64,000 nucleotides of DNA from Pseudomonas yamanorum (GTDB lineage Bacteria; Pseudomonadota; Gammaproteobacteria; Pseudomonadales; Pseudomonadaceae): the NCBI RefSeq assembly GCF_900105735.1, contig NZ_LT629793.1, positions 4,464,001 through 4,528,000 on the forward strand, read 5' to 3'. The notes under the pieces were generated by a model. The model did no database searches, was not told where the DNA came from, and was given only the letters and a program-made list of their open reading frames with translations. The position numbers and the translations under genes were made by a program. Positions within the stretch are counted from its first letter, which is position 1; each line of letters starts with the position of its first letter. Shown piece by piece: positions 44,590 to 54,490 of the stretch.

Positions 44590-45531
44590 ATGCTGGCTAT
44601 CTTCCTACAAACCCTGAACATCACCGCGCCGGTGTTTGCCATGCTGTTCCTGGGCGTCCTGCTCAAGCGCATCAACTGGATCAACGACAACTTTATCCAC
44701 ATCGCCTCGGCCCTGGTGTTCAACGTCACCATGCCGGCGTTGCTGTTCCTCGGGATTCTCCATGCCGACCTGCATTCAGCCCTCAAGCCCGGCCTGCTGA
44801 TCTATTTCGCCGTTGCCACGCTGCTGAGCTTCGCCCTGGCCTGGGGCTGGGCGATCTTCCGATGCCCGCGGGAAGACCGTGGCATCTACGCCCAAGGCGC
44901 TTTCCGTGGTAACAACGGGGTGATCGGCCTGGCCCTGGCGGCCAGCATGTACGGCGACTATGGGATTTCCCTGGGCGCGGTGCTCGCGGCGCTGGTGATC
45001 CTGTTCTACAACACCCTGTCGACCATTGTGCTGGCGGTGTACAGCCCGGTGATCAAGTCCGACCCGTGGAGCATCTTCAAGAGCGTGCTGGCCAACCCGT
45101 TGATCATCAGCGTGATCGCAGCGGCGCCCTTCGCGTATTTCCAGATCGGCTTGCCTGGCTGGCTGGAATCCTCCGGGCAGTACCTGGCGGACATGACGTT
45201 GCCATTGGCATTGATCTGCATCGGCGGCACGTTGTCGCTGGCGGCACTGCGCAAAAGCGGCGACATGGCCCTGAGTGCCAGCCTGATGAAGATGATCTGG
45301 CTACCGGTGCTCGCCACCCTTGGCGCATGGCTGCTGGGGTTTCGCGGGCCGGAGCTGGGGATTCTGTTCCTGTACTTCGGAGCGCCCACGGCGGCGGCCA
45401 GTTTTGTGATGGCGCGGGCGGCGGAGGGCAATCATGAGCTGGCGGCCGCGATTATCGTGATCACCACCTTGATGGCGGCGGTAACCACGAATATCGGGAT
45501 TTTCGTGTTGCAGGCGGGCGGCTGGATCTAG
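44590..45531 (+). CDS. AEC (auxin efflux carrier) family transporter
   Basis: A 313-aa membrane protein with about ten segments. AMLFLGVLLKRINWINDNFIH at the start, GAFRGNNGVIGLAL, and GLPGWLESSGQYLADMTLPLALICIGGTL (in parts) are typical. Members export malonate, malate or other small organic acids; substrate here is unknown. Its stop overlaps the stop of the next, convergent gene by the palindrome CTAG. Confidence 0.88.
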   Translation: MLAIFLQTLNITAPVFAMLFLGVLLKRINWINDNFIHIASALVFNVTMPALLFLGILHADLHSALKPGLLIYFAVATLLSFALAWGWAIFRCPREDRGIYAQGAFRGNNGVIGLALAASMYGDYGISLGAVLAALVILFYNTLSTIVLAVYSPVIKSDPWSIFKSVLANPLIISVIAAAPFAYFQIGLPGWLESSGQYLADMTLPLALICIGGTLSLAALRKSGDMALSASLMKMIWLPVLATLGAWLLGFRGPELGILFLYFGAPTAAASFVMARAAEGNHELAAAIIVITTLMAAVTTNIGIFVLQAGGWI

Positions 45532-45908
45532 GCGTCTTTCTGGTAGCTGTCGATCACTTCCTGAGCGGCGCGGAAGGCGTCAATCGCCGCCGGCACGCCG
45601 GCATACACCGCACAATGCAGCAGCGCCTCGCGAATCTCCTCCACGGTGCAACCGTTGTTCAGCGCGCCGCGCACGTGGCCCTTGAGCTCTTGCGGGCACT
45701 TGAGGGCGGTCAGCGCGGCGAGTGTGATCAGGCTGCGGGTTTTCAGCGGCAGCCCTTCGCGGTTCCACACGCTGCCCCAGGCATGCTCGTTGACGAAGTC
45801 CTGCAGCGGCTGGCTGAACTCGGTGGCATTGCCCAGCGCCCGATCGACAAACACATCACCCATCACCTGGCGGCGCACTTCAACGCCGGGCTTTTTCTGT
45901 TCGGTCAT
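45528..45908 (-). CDS. Carboxymuconolactone decarboxylase family protein (PcaC-like)
   Basis: A 126-aa AhpD/CMD-fold protein. WNREGLPLKTRSLITLAALTAL and VRGALNNGCTVEEIREALLH match 4-carboxymuconolactone decarboxylase; the AhpD CxxC redox pair is not present. The start ATG overlaps the stop of the exchanger gene upstream (ATGA), so the two are probably co-transcribed. No other protocatechuate genes are nearby, so the real substrate is uncertain. Confidence 0.85.
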   Translation of the reverse strand: MTEQKKPGVEVRRQVMGDVFVDRALGNATEFSQPLQDFVNEHAWGSVWNREGLPLKTRSLITLAALTALKCPQELKGHVRGALNNGCTVEEIREALLHCAVYAGVPAAIDAFRAAQEVIDSYQKDA

Positions 45909-46960
45909 TGCGATTCCCTCTTGTGTTGGCGGCGCCAGGCTCGCAGCGAGGTGAACAACAGGAAAGCCACCAGCGCTGGCAGGACGTAATACAGCATCAG
46001 TTGTTCAAGCTTGTTGGCCAGCGGCATGCCGAAGGTGAACGACACCACATGCAGTCCGTACACCAGGTACAGGCCCAGGAACACCAGGCCTTCGGCCCGA
46101 GTGACGCGGTAGCCCGAATAAAACACTGGCAAGCACAGGGCGACCACGCCGAGCATCACCGGTAAGTCGAAATCCAGGGCGTTGGGCGACACTGACAGCG
46201 GCGAGGGCGCCACCAGGGCAGTAAAACCCAGCACCCCAAGCAGGTTGAACAGGTTGCTGCCGATCACGTTGCCCACCGCAATTTCCCGCTGGCCGCGCAG
46301 GGCGGCGATCAACGAGGTGGCCAGGCAGGGCAGGGAAGTGCCGACGCCAATCAGCGTCAGGCCGATGATACGCTCCGACAGGCCCAGGTCAGAGGCCACA
46401 TCCACTGCAGCGCCCAGCACCAGATGCCCGGCGAGTACCAGGATCAACAGCCCGCCGATCATCAGCAGCACGCTGCTCAGCCACGGCGCTTGCACCACGG
46501 TGTCCCGGGTGCGGGGCCGACGGGAGTGGCGGGTCTGGTAGAGCAACACGCCGAGGTAGGCCACCAGCGCCACCAACAGCAACAGGCCATCAACTGGCGT
46601 CAGCTCTTCATTGGCGGCGAGCACAAACACCAGCAGGCTGGCGAGGATCATCATCGGGATGTCCAGGCGCACCAGCTGCCGCGAAACCCGCAGCGGAATG
46701 ATCAGGGCTGCCAGGCCAAGGGTCACGAGGGTATTGAAGATACTGCTGCCGATCACACTGCCCACGGCGATGTCGGTGTTGTCCGCCAAGGTGGCTTGCA
46801 AGCTGATCGCCATCTGCGGCGCACTGCTGCCAAAGGCGACGATGCTCAGGCCGATGATCAGCGGGCGCACCTTGAGGCTGGCCGCCAGGCGCACGGCGGC
46901 GCGCACCAATACTTCGGCACCGAAGATCAACAGCAGCAGGCCGCTGATGAGTTCGATCAC
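45905..46960 (-). CDS. CaCA-superfamily cation exchanger, divergent ion site
   Basis: A 351-aa protein with about ten membrane segments and the two inverted Na_Ca_ex repeats. Repeat 1 reads GSSAPQMAISLQA with AVGSVIGSSIFN; repeat 2 reads GTSLPCLATS with AVGNVIGSNLFN. In canonical calcium:sodium exchangers the residue after the Pro is Glu in both repeats; here it is Gln49 and Cys212. The repeat-1 Asn also appears as Ser. The fold is clear, but Ca2+ transport is doubtful. It overlaps the CMD-like gene by four bases. Confidence 0.85.
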   Translation of the reverse strand: MIELISGLLLLIFGAEVLVRAAVRLAASLKVRPLIIGLSIVAFGSSAPQMAISLQATLADNTDIAVGSVIGSSIFNTLVTLGLAALIIPLRVSRQLVRLDIPMMILASLLVFVLAANEELTPVDGLLLLVALVAYLGVLLYQTRHSRRPRTRDTVVQAPWLSSVLLMIGGLLILVLAGHLVLGAAVDVASDLGLSERIIGLTLIGVGTSLPCLATSLIAALRGQREIAVGNVIGSNLFNLLGVLGFTALVAPSPLSVSPNALDFDLPVMLGVVALCLPVFYSGYRVTRAEGLVFLGLYLVYGLHVVSFTFGMPLANKLEQLMLYYVLPALVAFLLFTSLRAWRRQHKRESQ

Positions 46961-47010
46961 GCTAAAGGGCGAGAGGGCGGTTAATGCGGAAATGGCCTGG
47001 GCTCCGTCGG

Positions 47011-47382
47011 TCAGTTGCTGAGGGCTTGCACGCGAACACGCGCGGTGCCGCTGCCTATCATACCCAGCTGTGCGGCGGCTTTGCGCGAAAGGTCGATCAG
47101 GCGCCCACGGGTGTGCGGGCCGCGATCGTTGATGCGGACAACGACGCTTCTGTTGTTGTCGAGGTTGGTGACCTTCACTTGCGTGCCGAAGGGCAGGCGA
47201 CGGTGGGCGGCGGTCAAGGCATTCTGGTTGAACGGTTCACCGCTGGCAGTGCGATTACCGTGGTGTTTGGCGCCGTAGTAAGAGGCGGTGCCGGTTTCGT
47301 CGTAGCCGTTGGGGTCGATGAGGCCGCTGGCGCAGCCGGCGAGCAGAGAGAACAAGGCCAACAGGCCGAGTAGACGCTTCAT
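47011..47382 (-). CDS. RlpA-like double-psi beta-barrel lipoprotein
   Basis: A 123-aa lipoprotein with lipobox LLAGC near residue 18 and an RlpA-type domain: [38 protein letters not shown] and [20 protein letters not shown]. It lacks the C-terminal SPOR domain of full RlpA, so septal targeting by denuded glycan is not expected. The ATG at 47382 is given; a TTG at 47388 is equally possible with GGGG upstream. Role likely in peptidoglycan, but activity is unproven. Confidence 0.85.
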   Translation of the reverse strand: MKRLLGLLALFSLLAGCASGLIDPNGYDETGTASYYGAKHHGNRTASGEPFNQNALTAAHRRLPFGTQVKVTNLDNNRSVVVRINDRGPHTRGRLIDLSRKAAAQLGMIGSGTARVRVQALSN

Positions 47383-47403
47383 TTTCAAGGTTTCCCCATT
47401 ACA

Positions 47404-47529
47404 AATGTGGGAGCGGGCTTGGGTGGGAGCGGGCTTGCTCGCGAATACAGTGTGTCAGGCAACGAATAGGCTGACTGATCCACCGCTTTCGCGAGCAAGC
47501 CTGCTCCCACACAAGCTCGCTCCCACAAG
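47404..47529. repeat. Nested REP elements (REPIN inside a partial REP)
   Basis: A complete REPIN (from GTGGGAGCGGGCTTGCTCGC to GCGAGCAAGCCTGCTCCCAC) is bracketed by an outer, truncated pair TGTGGGAGCGGGCTTG and CAAGCTCGCTCCCACA. Confidence 0.85.
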
Positions 47530-47575
47530 GGGTCAGAGTTGGACGTGAGGTCCCGCTCCGACCATTTCACCGCGT

Positions 47576-49021
47576 TTAGCCTTCAAGTTTGCTTTTCAGC
47601 AGTTCGTTGACCTGTTGCGGGTTGGCCTTGCCTTTGGAGGCTTTCATCGCCTGGCCGACAAAGAAGCCGAACATCTTGCCGCGCTTGGCTTCATCCGCCG
47701 CACGGTATTGTTCAACCTGCTCGGCGTTGGCTGCCAGCATCTCGTCGAGCACGGCCGAAATCGCGCCGCTGTCGGTGACTTGCTTCAGGCCGCGCTTTTC
47801 GATGATCTCGTCAGCATTGCCTTCGCCTGCGGCCATGGCTTCAAACACGGTCTTGGCGATTTTGCCGGAGATGGTGTTGTCCTTGATCCGCAGCAACATG
47901 CCGCCCAGTTGCTCGGCCGATACCGGTGCTTCGTCGATTTCCAGGCCCTGTTTGTTCAACAGGCTGCCCAGCTCAACCATCACCCAGTTGGCCGCCAGTT
48001 TGGCGTCGCCGGCGATGCTCACGACTTTTTCGAAGTAGTTGGCTTGCTCGCGGCTCGATGCCAGCACGCTTGCGTCGTACACCGAAAGACCGAACTGCTC
48101 CTGGAAACGCTCGCGTTTTTGCGGCGGCAGTTCCGGCAGGGTGGCGCGTACGTCAGCCAGGAACGAGTCCTCGATGACGACCGGCAACAGGTCCGGATCG
48201 GGGAAGTAACGGTAGTCGTTGGCTTCCTCCTTGCTGCGCATGGCGCGGGTTTCGTCTTTGTTCGGGTCGTACAGGCGGGTCTGCTGGACCACCTTGCCGC
48301 CGTCTTCGATCAGTTCGATCTGGCGACGCACTTCGGTGTTGATCGCCTTCTCGATGAAGCGGAACGAGTTGACGTTCTTGATCTCGCAGCGGGTGCCGTA
48401 CTCGACCTGGCCTTTTGGCCGTACCGACACGTTGCAGTCGCAACGCAGGGAGCCTTCGGCCATGTTGCCGTCGCAGATGCCGAGGTAGCGCACCAGCGCG
48501 TGGATCGTCTTGACGTAGGCCACGGCTTCCTTGGCGCTGCGCATGTCCGGCTCGGAAACGATTTCCAGCAGCGGGGTGCCAGCACGGTTCAGGTCGATGC
48601 CGGTGGCGCCGTTGAATTCTTCATGCAGGCTCTTGCCGGCATCTTCTTCCAGGTGCGCACGGGTCACGCCGACACGTTTGATGGTGCCGTCTTCCAGCGG
48701 GATGTCCAGGTAGCCCTTGCCAACGATCGGCAATTCCATCTGGCTGATCTGGTAGCCCTTGGGCAGGTCCGGGTAGAAGTAGTTCTTGCGGGCAAACACG
48801 TTGTGCTGGCCGATCTCGGCATCGATGGCGAGGCCGAACATCACCGCCATGCGCACCGCTTCCTGGTTCAGCACCGGCAGCACGCCGGGCATGCCCAGGT
48901 CTACCAGGCTGGCCTGGGTGTTGGGCTCGGAGCCGAACGTGGTGGCGCTACCGGAGAAAATCTTCGATTGGGTGGCGAGCTGGGTATGAATCTCCAGCCC
49001 GATCACGACTTCCCATTGCAT
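47576..49021 (-). CDS. gatB: Aspartyl/glutamyl-tRNA amidotransferase subunit B
   Basis: A 481-aa subunit that activates Glu-tRNA(Gln) or Asp-tRNA(Asn) in the GatCAB complex. [32 protein letters not shown] and [11 protein letters not shown] are signatures; the C-terminal YqeY-like tRNA-binding domain ends in [13 protein letters not shown]. Last gene of gatCAB, 10 bp after gatA. Confidence 0.98.
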   Translation of the reverse strand: MQWEVVIGLEIHTQLATQSKIFSGSATTFGSEPNTQASLVDLGMPGVLPVLNQEAVRMAVMFGLAIDAEIGQHNVFARKNYFYPDLPKGYQISQMELPIVGKGYLDIPLEDGTIKRVGVTRAHLEEDAGKSLHEEFNGATGIDLNRAGTPLLEIVSEPDMRSAKEAVAYVKTIHALVRYLGICDGNMAEGSLRCDCNVSVRPKGQVEYGTRCEIKNVNSFRFIEKAINTEVRRQIELIEDGGKVVQQTRLYDPNKDETRAMRSKEEANDYRYFPDPDLLPVVIEDSFLADVRATLPELPPQKRERFQEQFGLSVYDASVLASSREQANYFEKVVSIAGDAKLAANWVMVELGSLLNKQGLEIDEAPVSAEQLGGMLLRIKDNTISGKIAKTVFEAMAAGEGNADEIIEKRGLKQVTDSGAISAVLDEMLAANAEQVEQYRAADEAKRGKMFGFFVGQAMKASKGKANPQQVNELLKSKLEG

Positions 49022-49031
49022 AGTGTTCTCC

Positions 49032-50483
49032 TCAGAAGCCGGTAGGGGTGCGAGTGTGCCAGTCAGTGTTCAACTGGTACTGGTGCGCCACATTGAGCAG
49101 GCGGCCTTCCTGGAAATACGGGGCGAGCAGTTGCACGCCCACCGGCAAGCCGTCGACAAAGCCTGCAGGCATGGACAAGCCCGGCAGACCGGCGAGGTTG
49201 GCGGTGATGGTGTACAGGTCTTCCAGGTACTCGGCGATCGGGTCGCCGGTCTTGGCGCCGATCTTCCAGGCCGGATTCGGCGTGGTTGGGCCGAGGATCA
49301 CGTCGACTTCATTAAAGGCTGCCATGAAGTCGTTCTTGATCAGGCGACGGATCTTTTGCGCCTTGAGGTAGTACGCGTCGTAGTAGCCGGCCGACAGGGC
49401 GTAGGCACCGACCATGATCCGGCGTTGTACTTCCGCGCCGAAACCTTCGCCACGGGAGCGCTTATAAAGGTCGGTGAGGTCTTTCGGGTTTTCGCAGCGG
49501 TAGCCGAAACGCACGCCGTCGAACCGCGACAGGTTGGAGGACGCTTCTGCCGGGGCGATTACGTAGTAGGCAGGAATCGCGTGCTGGTTGTTCGGCAGGC
49601 TGATTTCCTTGATCACGGCACCGAGTTTTTCCAGCGCCTTGATGCTGTTGTGCACCAGTTCGGCGATACGCGGGTCGAGGCCGGCGCTGAAATACTCTTT
49701 CGGCACGCCGATGCGCAGGCCTTTGATCGAGGTGTTCAGGCTGGCGCTGTAGTCCGGTACGGGTTCATCGATGCTGGTGGAGTCCTGCGTATCGAAGCCT
49801 GCCATGCCTTGTAACAAAATTGCGCAGTCTTCAGCGGTGCGAGCCAGAGGGCCGCCCTGGTCGAGACTGGAAGCGTAGGCAATCATGCCCCAGCGGGAAA
49901 CGCGACCGTAGGTCGGTTTCAAACCGGTGAGGTTGGTGAACGCGGCCGGTTGGCGGATCGAACCGCCGGTGTCGGTGGCCGTGGCGGCAGGTAACAGACG
50001 AGCGGCAACTGCTGCAGCCGAACCACCGGACGAACCGCCTGGTACGTGCTCAAGGTTCCACGGGTTTTTCACCGCGCCGTAGTGGCTCGACTCGTTGGCC
50101 GAGCCCATGGCGAATTCGTCCATGTTGGTCTTGCCCAGGGTCACAGTCCCGGCAGCAGCCAGCTTGGCGACCACGGTGGCATCGTACGGCGCCTTGAAGT
50201 TATCGAGCATCTTCGAGCCGCAGCTGGTGCGAATGCCCTGGGTGCAGAACAGGTCTTTGTGGGCGATCGGCGCACCTAACAGGGCGCCGTTCTCACCGTT
50301 GGCGCGACGTACGTCGGCGGCCTTGGCCTGGCTCAGGGCCAGCTCTTCGGTGATGCTGATGAAGCTGTTGACCTTGGGGTTCAGCTCGGCGATACGCGCC
50401 AGCAAGGTCTTGGTCAGCTCTTCGGAAGAAAACTTTTTGTCGGCGAGACCGCGGGCGATCTCGGCCAGAGTCAATTGATGCAT
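49032..50483 (-). CDS. gatA: Aspartyl/glutamyl-tRNA amidotransferase subunit A
   Basis: A 483-aa amidase-signature enzyme supplying ammonia from glutamine. The catalytic Lys is in [10 protein letters not shown] and the Ser-cis-Ser pair in [15 protein letters not shown] and [13 protein letters not shown]. Middle gene of gatCAB. Confidence 0.98.
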   Translation of the reverse strand: MHQLTLAEIARGLADKKFSSEELTKTLLARIAELNPKVNSFISITEELALSQAKAADVRRANGENGALLGAPIAHKDLFCTQGIRTSCGSKMLDNFKAPYDATVVAKLAAAGTVTLGKTNMDEFAMGSANESSHYGAVKNPWNLEHVPGGSSGGSAAAVAARLLPAATATDTGGSIRQPAAFTNLTGLKPTYGRVSRWGMIAYASSLDQGGPLARTAEDCAILLQGMAGFDTQDSTSIDEPVPDYSASLNTSIKGLRIGVPKEYFSAGLDPRIAELVHNSIKALEKLGAVIKEISLPNNQHAIPAYYVIAPAEASSNLSRFDGVRFGYRCENPKDLTDLYKRSRGEGFGAEVQRRIMVGAYALSAGYYDAYYLKAQKIRRLIKNDFMAAFNEVDVILGPTTPNPAWKIGAKTGDPIAEYLEDLYTITANLAGLPGLSMPAGFVDGLPVGVQLLAPYFQEGRLLNVAHQYQLNTDWHTRTPTGF

Positions 50484-50499
50484 TGCAGGCTCTTTCCCT

Positions 50500-50787
50500 T
50501 TAGTCGATGACTTTCGGAACCAGGTACAGGCCGTTTTCGACCGCTGGCGCGATGGACTGGTAGGCCTCGCGATTATTGCGCTCGGTCACGACGTCGGCGC
50601 GCAGGCGCTGGCTGGCTTCCAGCGGGTGAGCCAGGGGCTCGATGCCGTCGGTATTCACGGCTTGCATTTGGTCGACCAGCCCGAGAATGCTGTTCAGGGC
50701 TGCGGTGGTCTGTGGAAGATCGGCTTCATTGAGGCCAAGACAGGCCAAATGAGCGATTTTTTCCACGTCGGAGCGTTCAAGCGCCAT
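50500..50787 (-). CDS. gatC: Aspartyl/glutamyl-tRNA amidotransferase subunit C
   Basis: A 95-aa subunit that wraps around and stabilises Gat[21 protein letters not shown] and the C-terminal segment with [13 protein letters not shown] are typical. RBS GGAG precedes the ATG. It is divergent from mreB with about 210 bp between; a TACAAT -10-like box for gatC occurs in this gap on the minus strand. Confidence 0.97.
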   Translation of the reverse strand: MALERSDVEKIAHLACLGLNEADLPQTTAALNSILGLVDQMQAVNTDGIEPLAHPLEASQRLRADVVTERNNREAYQSIAPAVENGLYLVPKVID

Positions 50788-50924
50788 GGGATTCTCCAGT
50801 GGAAAACAGAACGGAAGCTATCCGTGTGTTAGATTGTAGGAACACTACCGCATTTCTACGGTCATATGGCCGCGATTGTGGGGGTTGGTGCACAGAAAGT
50901 CGGCCAATTTAGCACATTGGCGCC

Positions 50925-50953
50925 TTGCCCAAAATCCCTGTCGTTGTTAGAGT
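50925..50953 (+). promoter_or_regulatory. Candidate promoter of mreB
   Basis: TTGCCC, 17-bp spacer, TAGAGT, about 45 bp before the ATG. Confidence 0.45.
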
Positions 50954-50985
50954 TTGCCGCACTTTTTTACCCACGCGTTGCCTAG

Positions 50986-52035
<1,050 letters not shown>

Positions 52036-52065
52036 GCGTTTGCTGGTTTGCCCATGTTTCGCTCA

Positions 52066-52091
52066 CAGGCAGCACTTTGCAGTGCTGCCTG
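52066..52091 (+). other. Perfect hairpin between mreB and mreC
   Basis: CAGGCAGCACT, TTGC loop, AGTGCTGCCTG: 11-bp stem, no U-run. It could lower read-through or stabilise the mreB message so that MreB exceeds MreC and MreD. Confidence 0.6.
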
Positions 52092-52175
52092 TTGGCGTTT
52101 ATCTTCTTCAATCTGCATCCAGGCCGGTTTGATGCCGTATGAATAAAGAAAACATTTGCCTGGGAGGAGCGGCTT

Positions 52176-53285
52176 ATTAAACCGCTTTTTTCCAAAGGCC
52201 CCTCATTGGGCGTGCGCCTGTTGGTGCTGGTCGTGCTATCGGTTGCGCTGATGGTGGTCGATGCCCGCTTCACACTGCTCAAGCCAGTGCGTAGCCAGAT
52301 GTCGCTGGTCCTGATGCAGACGTACTGGATCACCGACCTGCCGCAGCGCCTCTATCAGGGTGTGGCCAGCCAATTTGGCAGCCGCACCGAGCTGGTGGCC
52401 GAGAACGAAAAACTCAAGACCGAAAACCTGCTGCTGCAGGGGCGCATGCAAAAGCTGGCGGCCCTCACCGAGCAGAACGTTCGGCTGCGCGAGTTGCTCA
52501 ATTCCTCCGCGCTGGTCAACGAGAAGGTCGAAGTGGCCGAGTTGATCGGCATGGACCCGAACCCCTTCACCCATCGCATCATCATCAACAAGGGTGAGCG
52601 CGACGGCGTGGTCCTTGGCCAGCCGGTGCTCGATGCCCGTGGCTTGATGGGCCAGGTGGTGGAGTTGATGCCTTATACCTCCCGCGTGCTGTTGCTGACC
52701 GACACCACCCACAGCATTCCGGTGCAAGTTAACCGCAACGGCCTGCGGGCGATTGCCAGCGGTACCGGTAACCCGGAACGCCTGGAGTTGCGTCACGTCG
52801 CAGACACCGCTGACATCAAGGAAGGCGACCTGCTGGTCAGCTCGGGCCTTGGCCAGCGTTTCCCGGCGGGTTATCCGGTTGCGACGGTCAAGGAAGTGAT
52901 CCACGATTCCGGCCAGCCATTCGCCATCGTGCGCGCCGTGCCGACCGCTGCGTTGAACCGCAGCCGTTACCTGCTGCTGGTGTTCAGCGACAACCGCACC
53001 CCGGAAGAGCGCGCCAACGAAGCCGCCCAGGCCCAGGAAGCGGAAGACAAGCAAAACGGCACGGCGCCGATTATCCCTGCGACCGTGCCAAAGCCGGCCG
53101 CACCCGCCGCACCGGCAGCGGTTCCTGCAATGCCAGCCGTGCCGGTCGCGACGCCGGTCAAGCCTGTAGCCCATAGCGCACGTCCGGCCAAGCCTGCGGC
53201 TGCAACACCTGCCGCTGCCAAACCGCCTGCCGCCACCAAGCCACCGGCTGCGGCCCCGGCAACCACTCGGCAGAGGGAAGAATAA
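52176..53285 (+). CDS. mreC: Rod-shape-determining protein MreC, apparent ATT start
   Basis: A 369-aa bitopic protein linking MreB to the wall-synthesis machinery. It has an N-terminal helix (RLLVLVVLSVALMVVDARF), a coiled coil (ENEKLKTENLLLQGRMQKL) and the beta-domain with GERDGVVLGQPVLDARGLMG. The last ~70 residues are Ala/Pro/Lys-rich. No ATG, GTG or TTG lies near the expected N-terminus. A strong GGGAGGAG ends six bases before ATT at 52176, which opens (M)KPLFSKGPSLGVRLL, the sort of N-terminus expected in Pseudomonas. The TTG at 52206 would drop ten residues and has no RBS. Confidence 0.85.
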   Translation: MKPLFSKGPSLGVRLLVLVVLSVALMVVDARFTLLKPVRSQMSLVLMQTYWITDLPQRLYQGVASQFGSRTELVAENEKLKTENLLLQGRMQKLAALTEQNVRLRELLNSSALVNEKVEVAELIGMDPNPFTHRIIINKGERDGVVLGQPVLDARGLMGQVVELMPYTSRVLLLTDTTHSIPVQVNRNGLRAIASGTGNPERLELRHVADTADIKEGDLLVSSGLGQRFPAGYPVATVKEVIHDSGQPFAIVRAVPTAALNRSRYLLLVFSDNRTPEERANEAAQAQEAEDKQNGTAPIIPATVPKPAAPAAPAAVPAMPAVPVATPVKPVAHSARPAKPAAATPAAAKPPAATKPPAAAPATTRQREE

Positions 53286-53773
53286 TGGCCGGTACTCATT
53301 CGCGTAACGGCTGGATTGTCTGGCTGACCTTTGCCATCGGCTTGCTGCTCAGCGTTTCGCCGCTGCCGCAATTCATGGAAATCCTGCGTCCGTTGTGGCT
53401 CGCCTTGTTGCTGGCGTTCTGGGCCCTAGCGCTGCCGCACAAGGTCGGGATGGTCACGGCCATGTGCCTTGGGCTGATGGAAGATGTGCTCTACGGCACC
53501 TTGCTCGGCCAGAACGCGCTGATCCTGACCCTGATCACCTTCCTGGTGCTGTCGTTGCAGCAGCGTCTGCGCATGTTCCCCATGTGGCAACAGTGCCTGG
53601 TGATCCTGGTGATCTTCGGCCTGGCGCAGTTGGTACAGCTGTGGCTCAGTGCCTTGACCGGCAACCGCCAACCGACCCTCGCGCTGGTGTTGCCGGCGCT
53701 GGTCAGCGCGCTGTTGTGGCCTTGGGTCAGTTTTGGCCTGCGTGGGTTGCGTCGTCGCTATAAAATCAATTGA
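53285..53773 (+). CDS. mreD: Rod-shape-determining protein MreD
   Basis: A 162-aa inner-membrane protein with five or six segments, including [19 protein letters not shown] and [18 protein letters not shown], the latter a family hallmark. It overlaps the mreC stop by one base (TAATG). Confidence 0.95.
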   Translation: MAGTHSRNGWIVWLTFAIGLLLSVSPLPQFMEILRPLWLALLLAFWALALPHKVGMVTAMCLGLMEDVLYGTLLGQNALILTLITFLVLSLQQRLRMFPMWQQCLVILVIFGLAQLVQLWLSALTGNRQPTLALVLPALVSALLWPWVSFGLRGLRRRYKIN

Positions 53774-53823
53774 ATGGATCGCGAGGCTCTGCCTGGTTAT
53801 CGAACCCTACAGGGAGAGTCTGC

Positions 53824-54420
53824 ATGAATTCGCTTTATCTGGCCTCGGGCTCCCCGAGGCGGCGTGAACTGCTGACACAGATCGGCGTGCCGTTCACCGT
53901 CGTCAGCGCCGCCATTGATGAAACTCCCCTTACAAATGAAACACCCGCTTCCTACGTAGAACGCCTGGCGCGCGGCAAGGCTGCGGCCGGTCGCGCGGCT
54001 CTGGCCGAAGCCACTGGGGCCTGCGTGCTTGGCGCTGATACGGCGGTAATCCTCGACGGCCAAATCCTCGGCAAACCCCTGGACCAAGCCGATGCCCTGG
54101 CCATGTTGCTGGCTCTTTCTGATCGTGAACATGAAGTTTTGACTGCCATCGCCCTGATTGACGGCCAGCGTTGCGAAACGCGGCTGGTCAGCAGCCGCGT
54201 GCGGTTTCGCAAGATTTCAGCGGATGAAGCCACCACTTATTGGCACAGCGGCGAGCCCCAGGACAAAGCGGGCGGCTATGCTATTCAAGGCTTGGCGGCG
54301 GTGTTTGTCGCCGGACTCAATGGCAGCTACTCCGCCGTCGTTGGCCTGCCTGTCTGCGAAACCGCAGAACTGCTGGCTCAATTCGGCATACCCTGTTGGC
54401 AAAACCTTACCGTGCGCTAA
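53824..54420 (+). CDS. maf: Maf-family nucleotide pyrophosphatase (YhdE type)
   Basis: A 198-aa house-cleaning enzyme hydrolysing non-canonical or dTTP/UTP-type nucleotides. [17 protein letters not shown] near the N-terminus, [16 protein letters not shown] with the catalytic Asp, and the C-terminal [11 protein letters not shown] and [10 protein letters not shown] are diagnostic. The ATG at 53824 follows AGGGAGAG; the longer frame upstream is not family-like. Confidence 0.95.
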   Translation: MNSLYLASGSPRRRELLTQIGVPFTVVSAAIDETPLTNETPASYVERLARGKAAAGRAALAEATGACVLGADTAVILDGQILGKPLDQADALAMLLALSDREHEVLTAIALIDGQRCETRLVSSRVRFRKISADEATTYWHSGEPQDKAGGYAIQGLAAVFVAGLNGSYSAVVGLPVCETAELLAQFGIPCWQNLTVR

Positions 54421-54490
54421 ACGCCGTATTCCAGCGCCAAGCCTTAAGCGATCGGTCACTATTGTGAAAACGCCTGAACGAGACCCAGCC

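Noticed and set aside
47011..47382. RlpA-like protein as inactive because Asn replaces Asp in GEPFN
   Set aside because: Asn at this place is, as I recall, common among short RlpA-like proteins, so it is not evidence of loss of function.
23572..47529. Repeated palindromes as a possible CRISPR array
   Set aside because: Copies are kilobases apart, occur as inverted pairs and have no regular spacers or cas genes; they are REP/REPIN elements.
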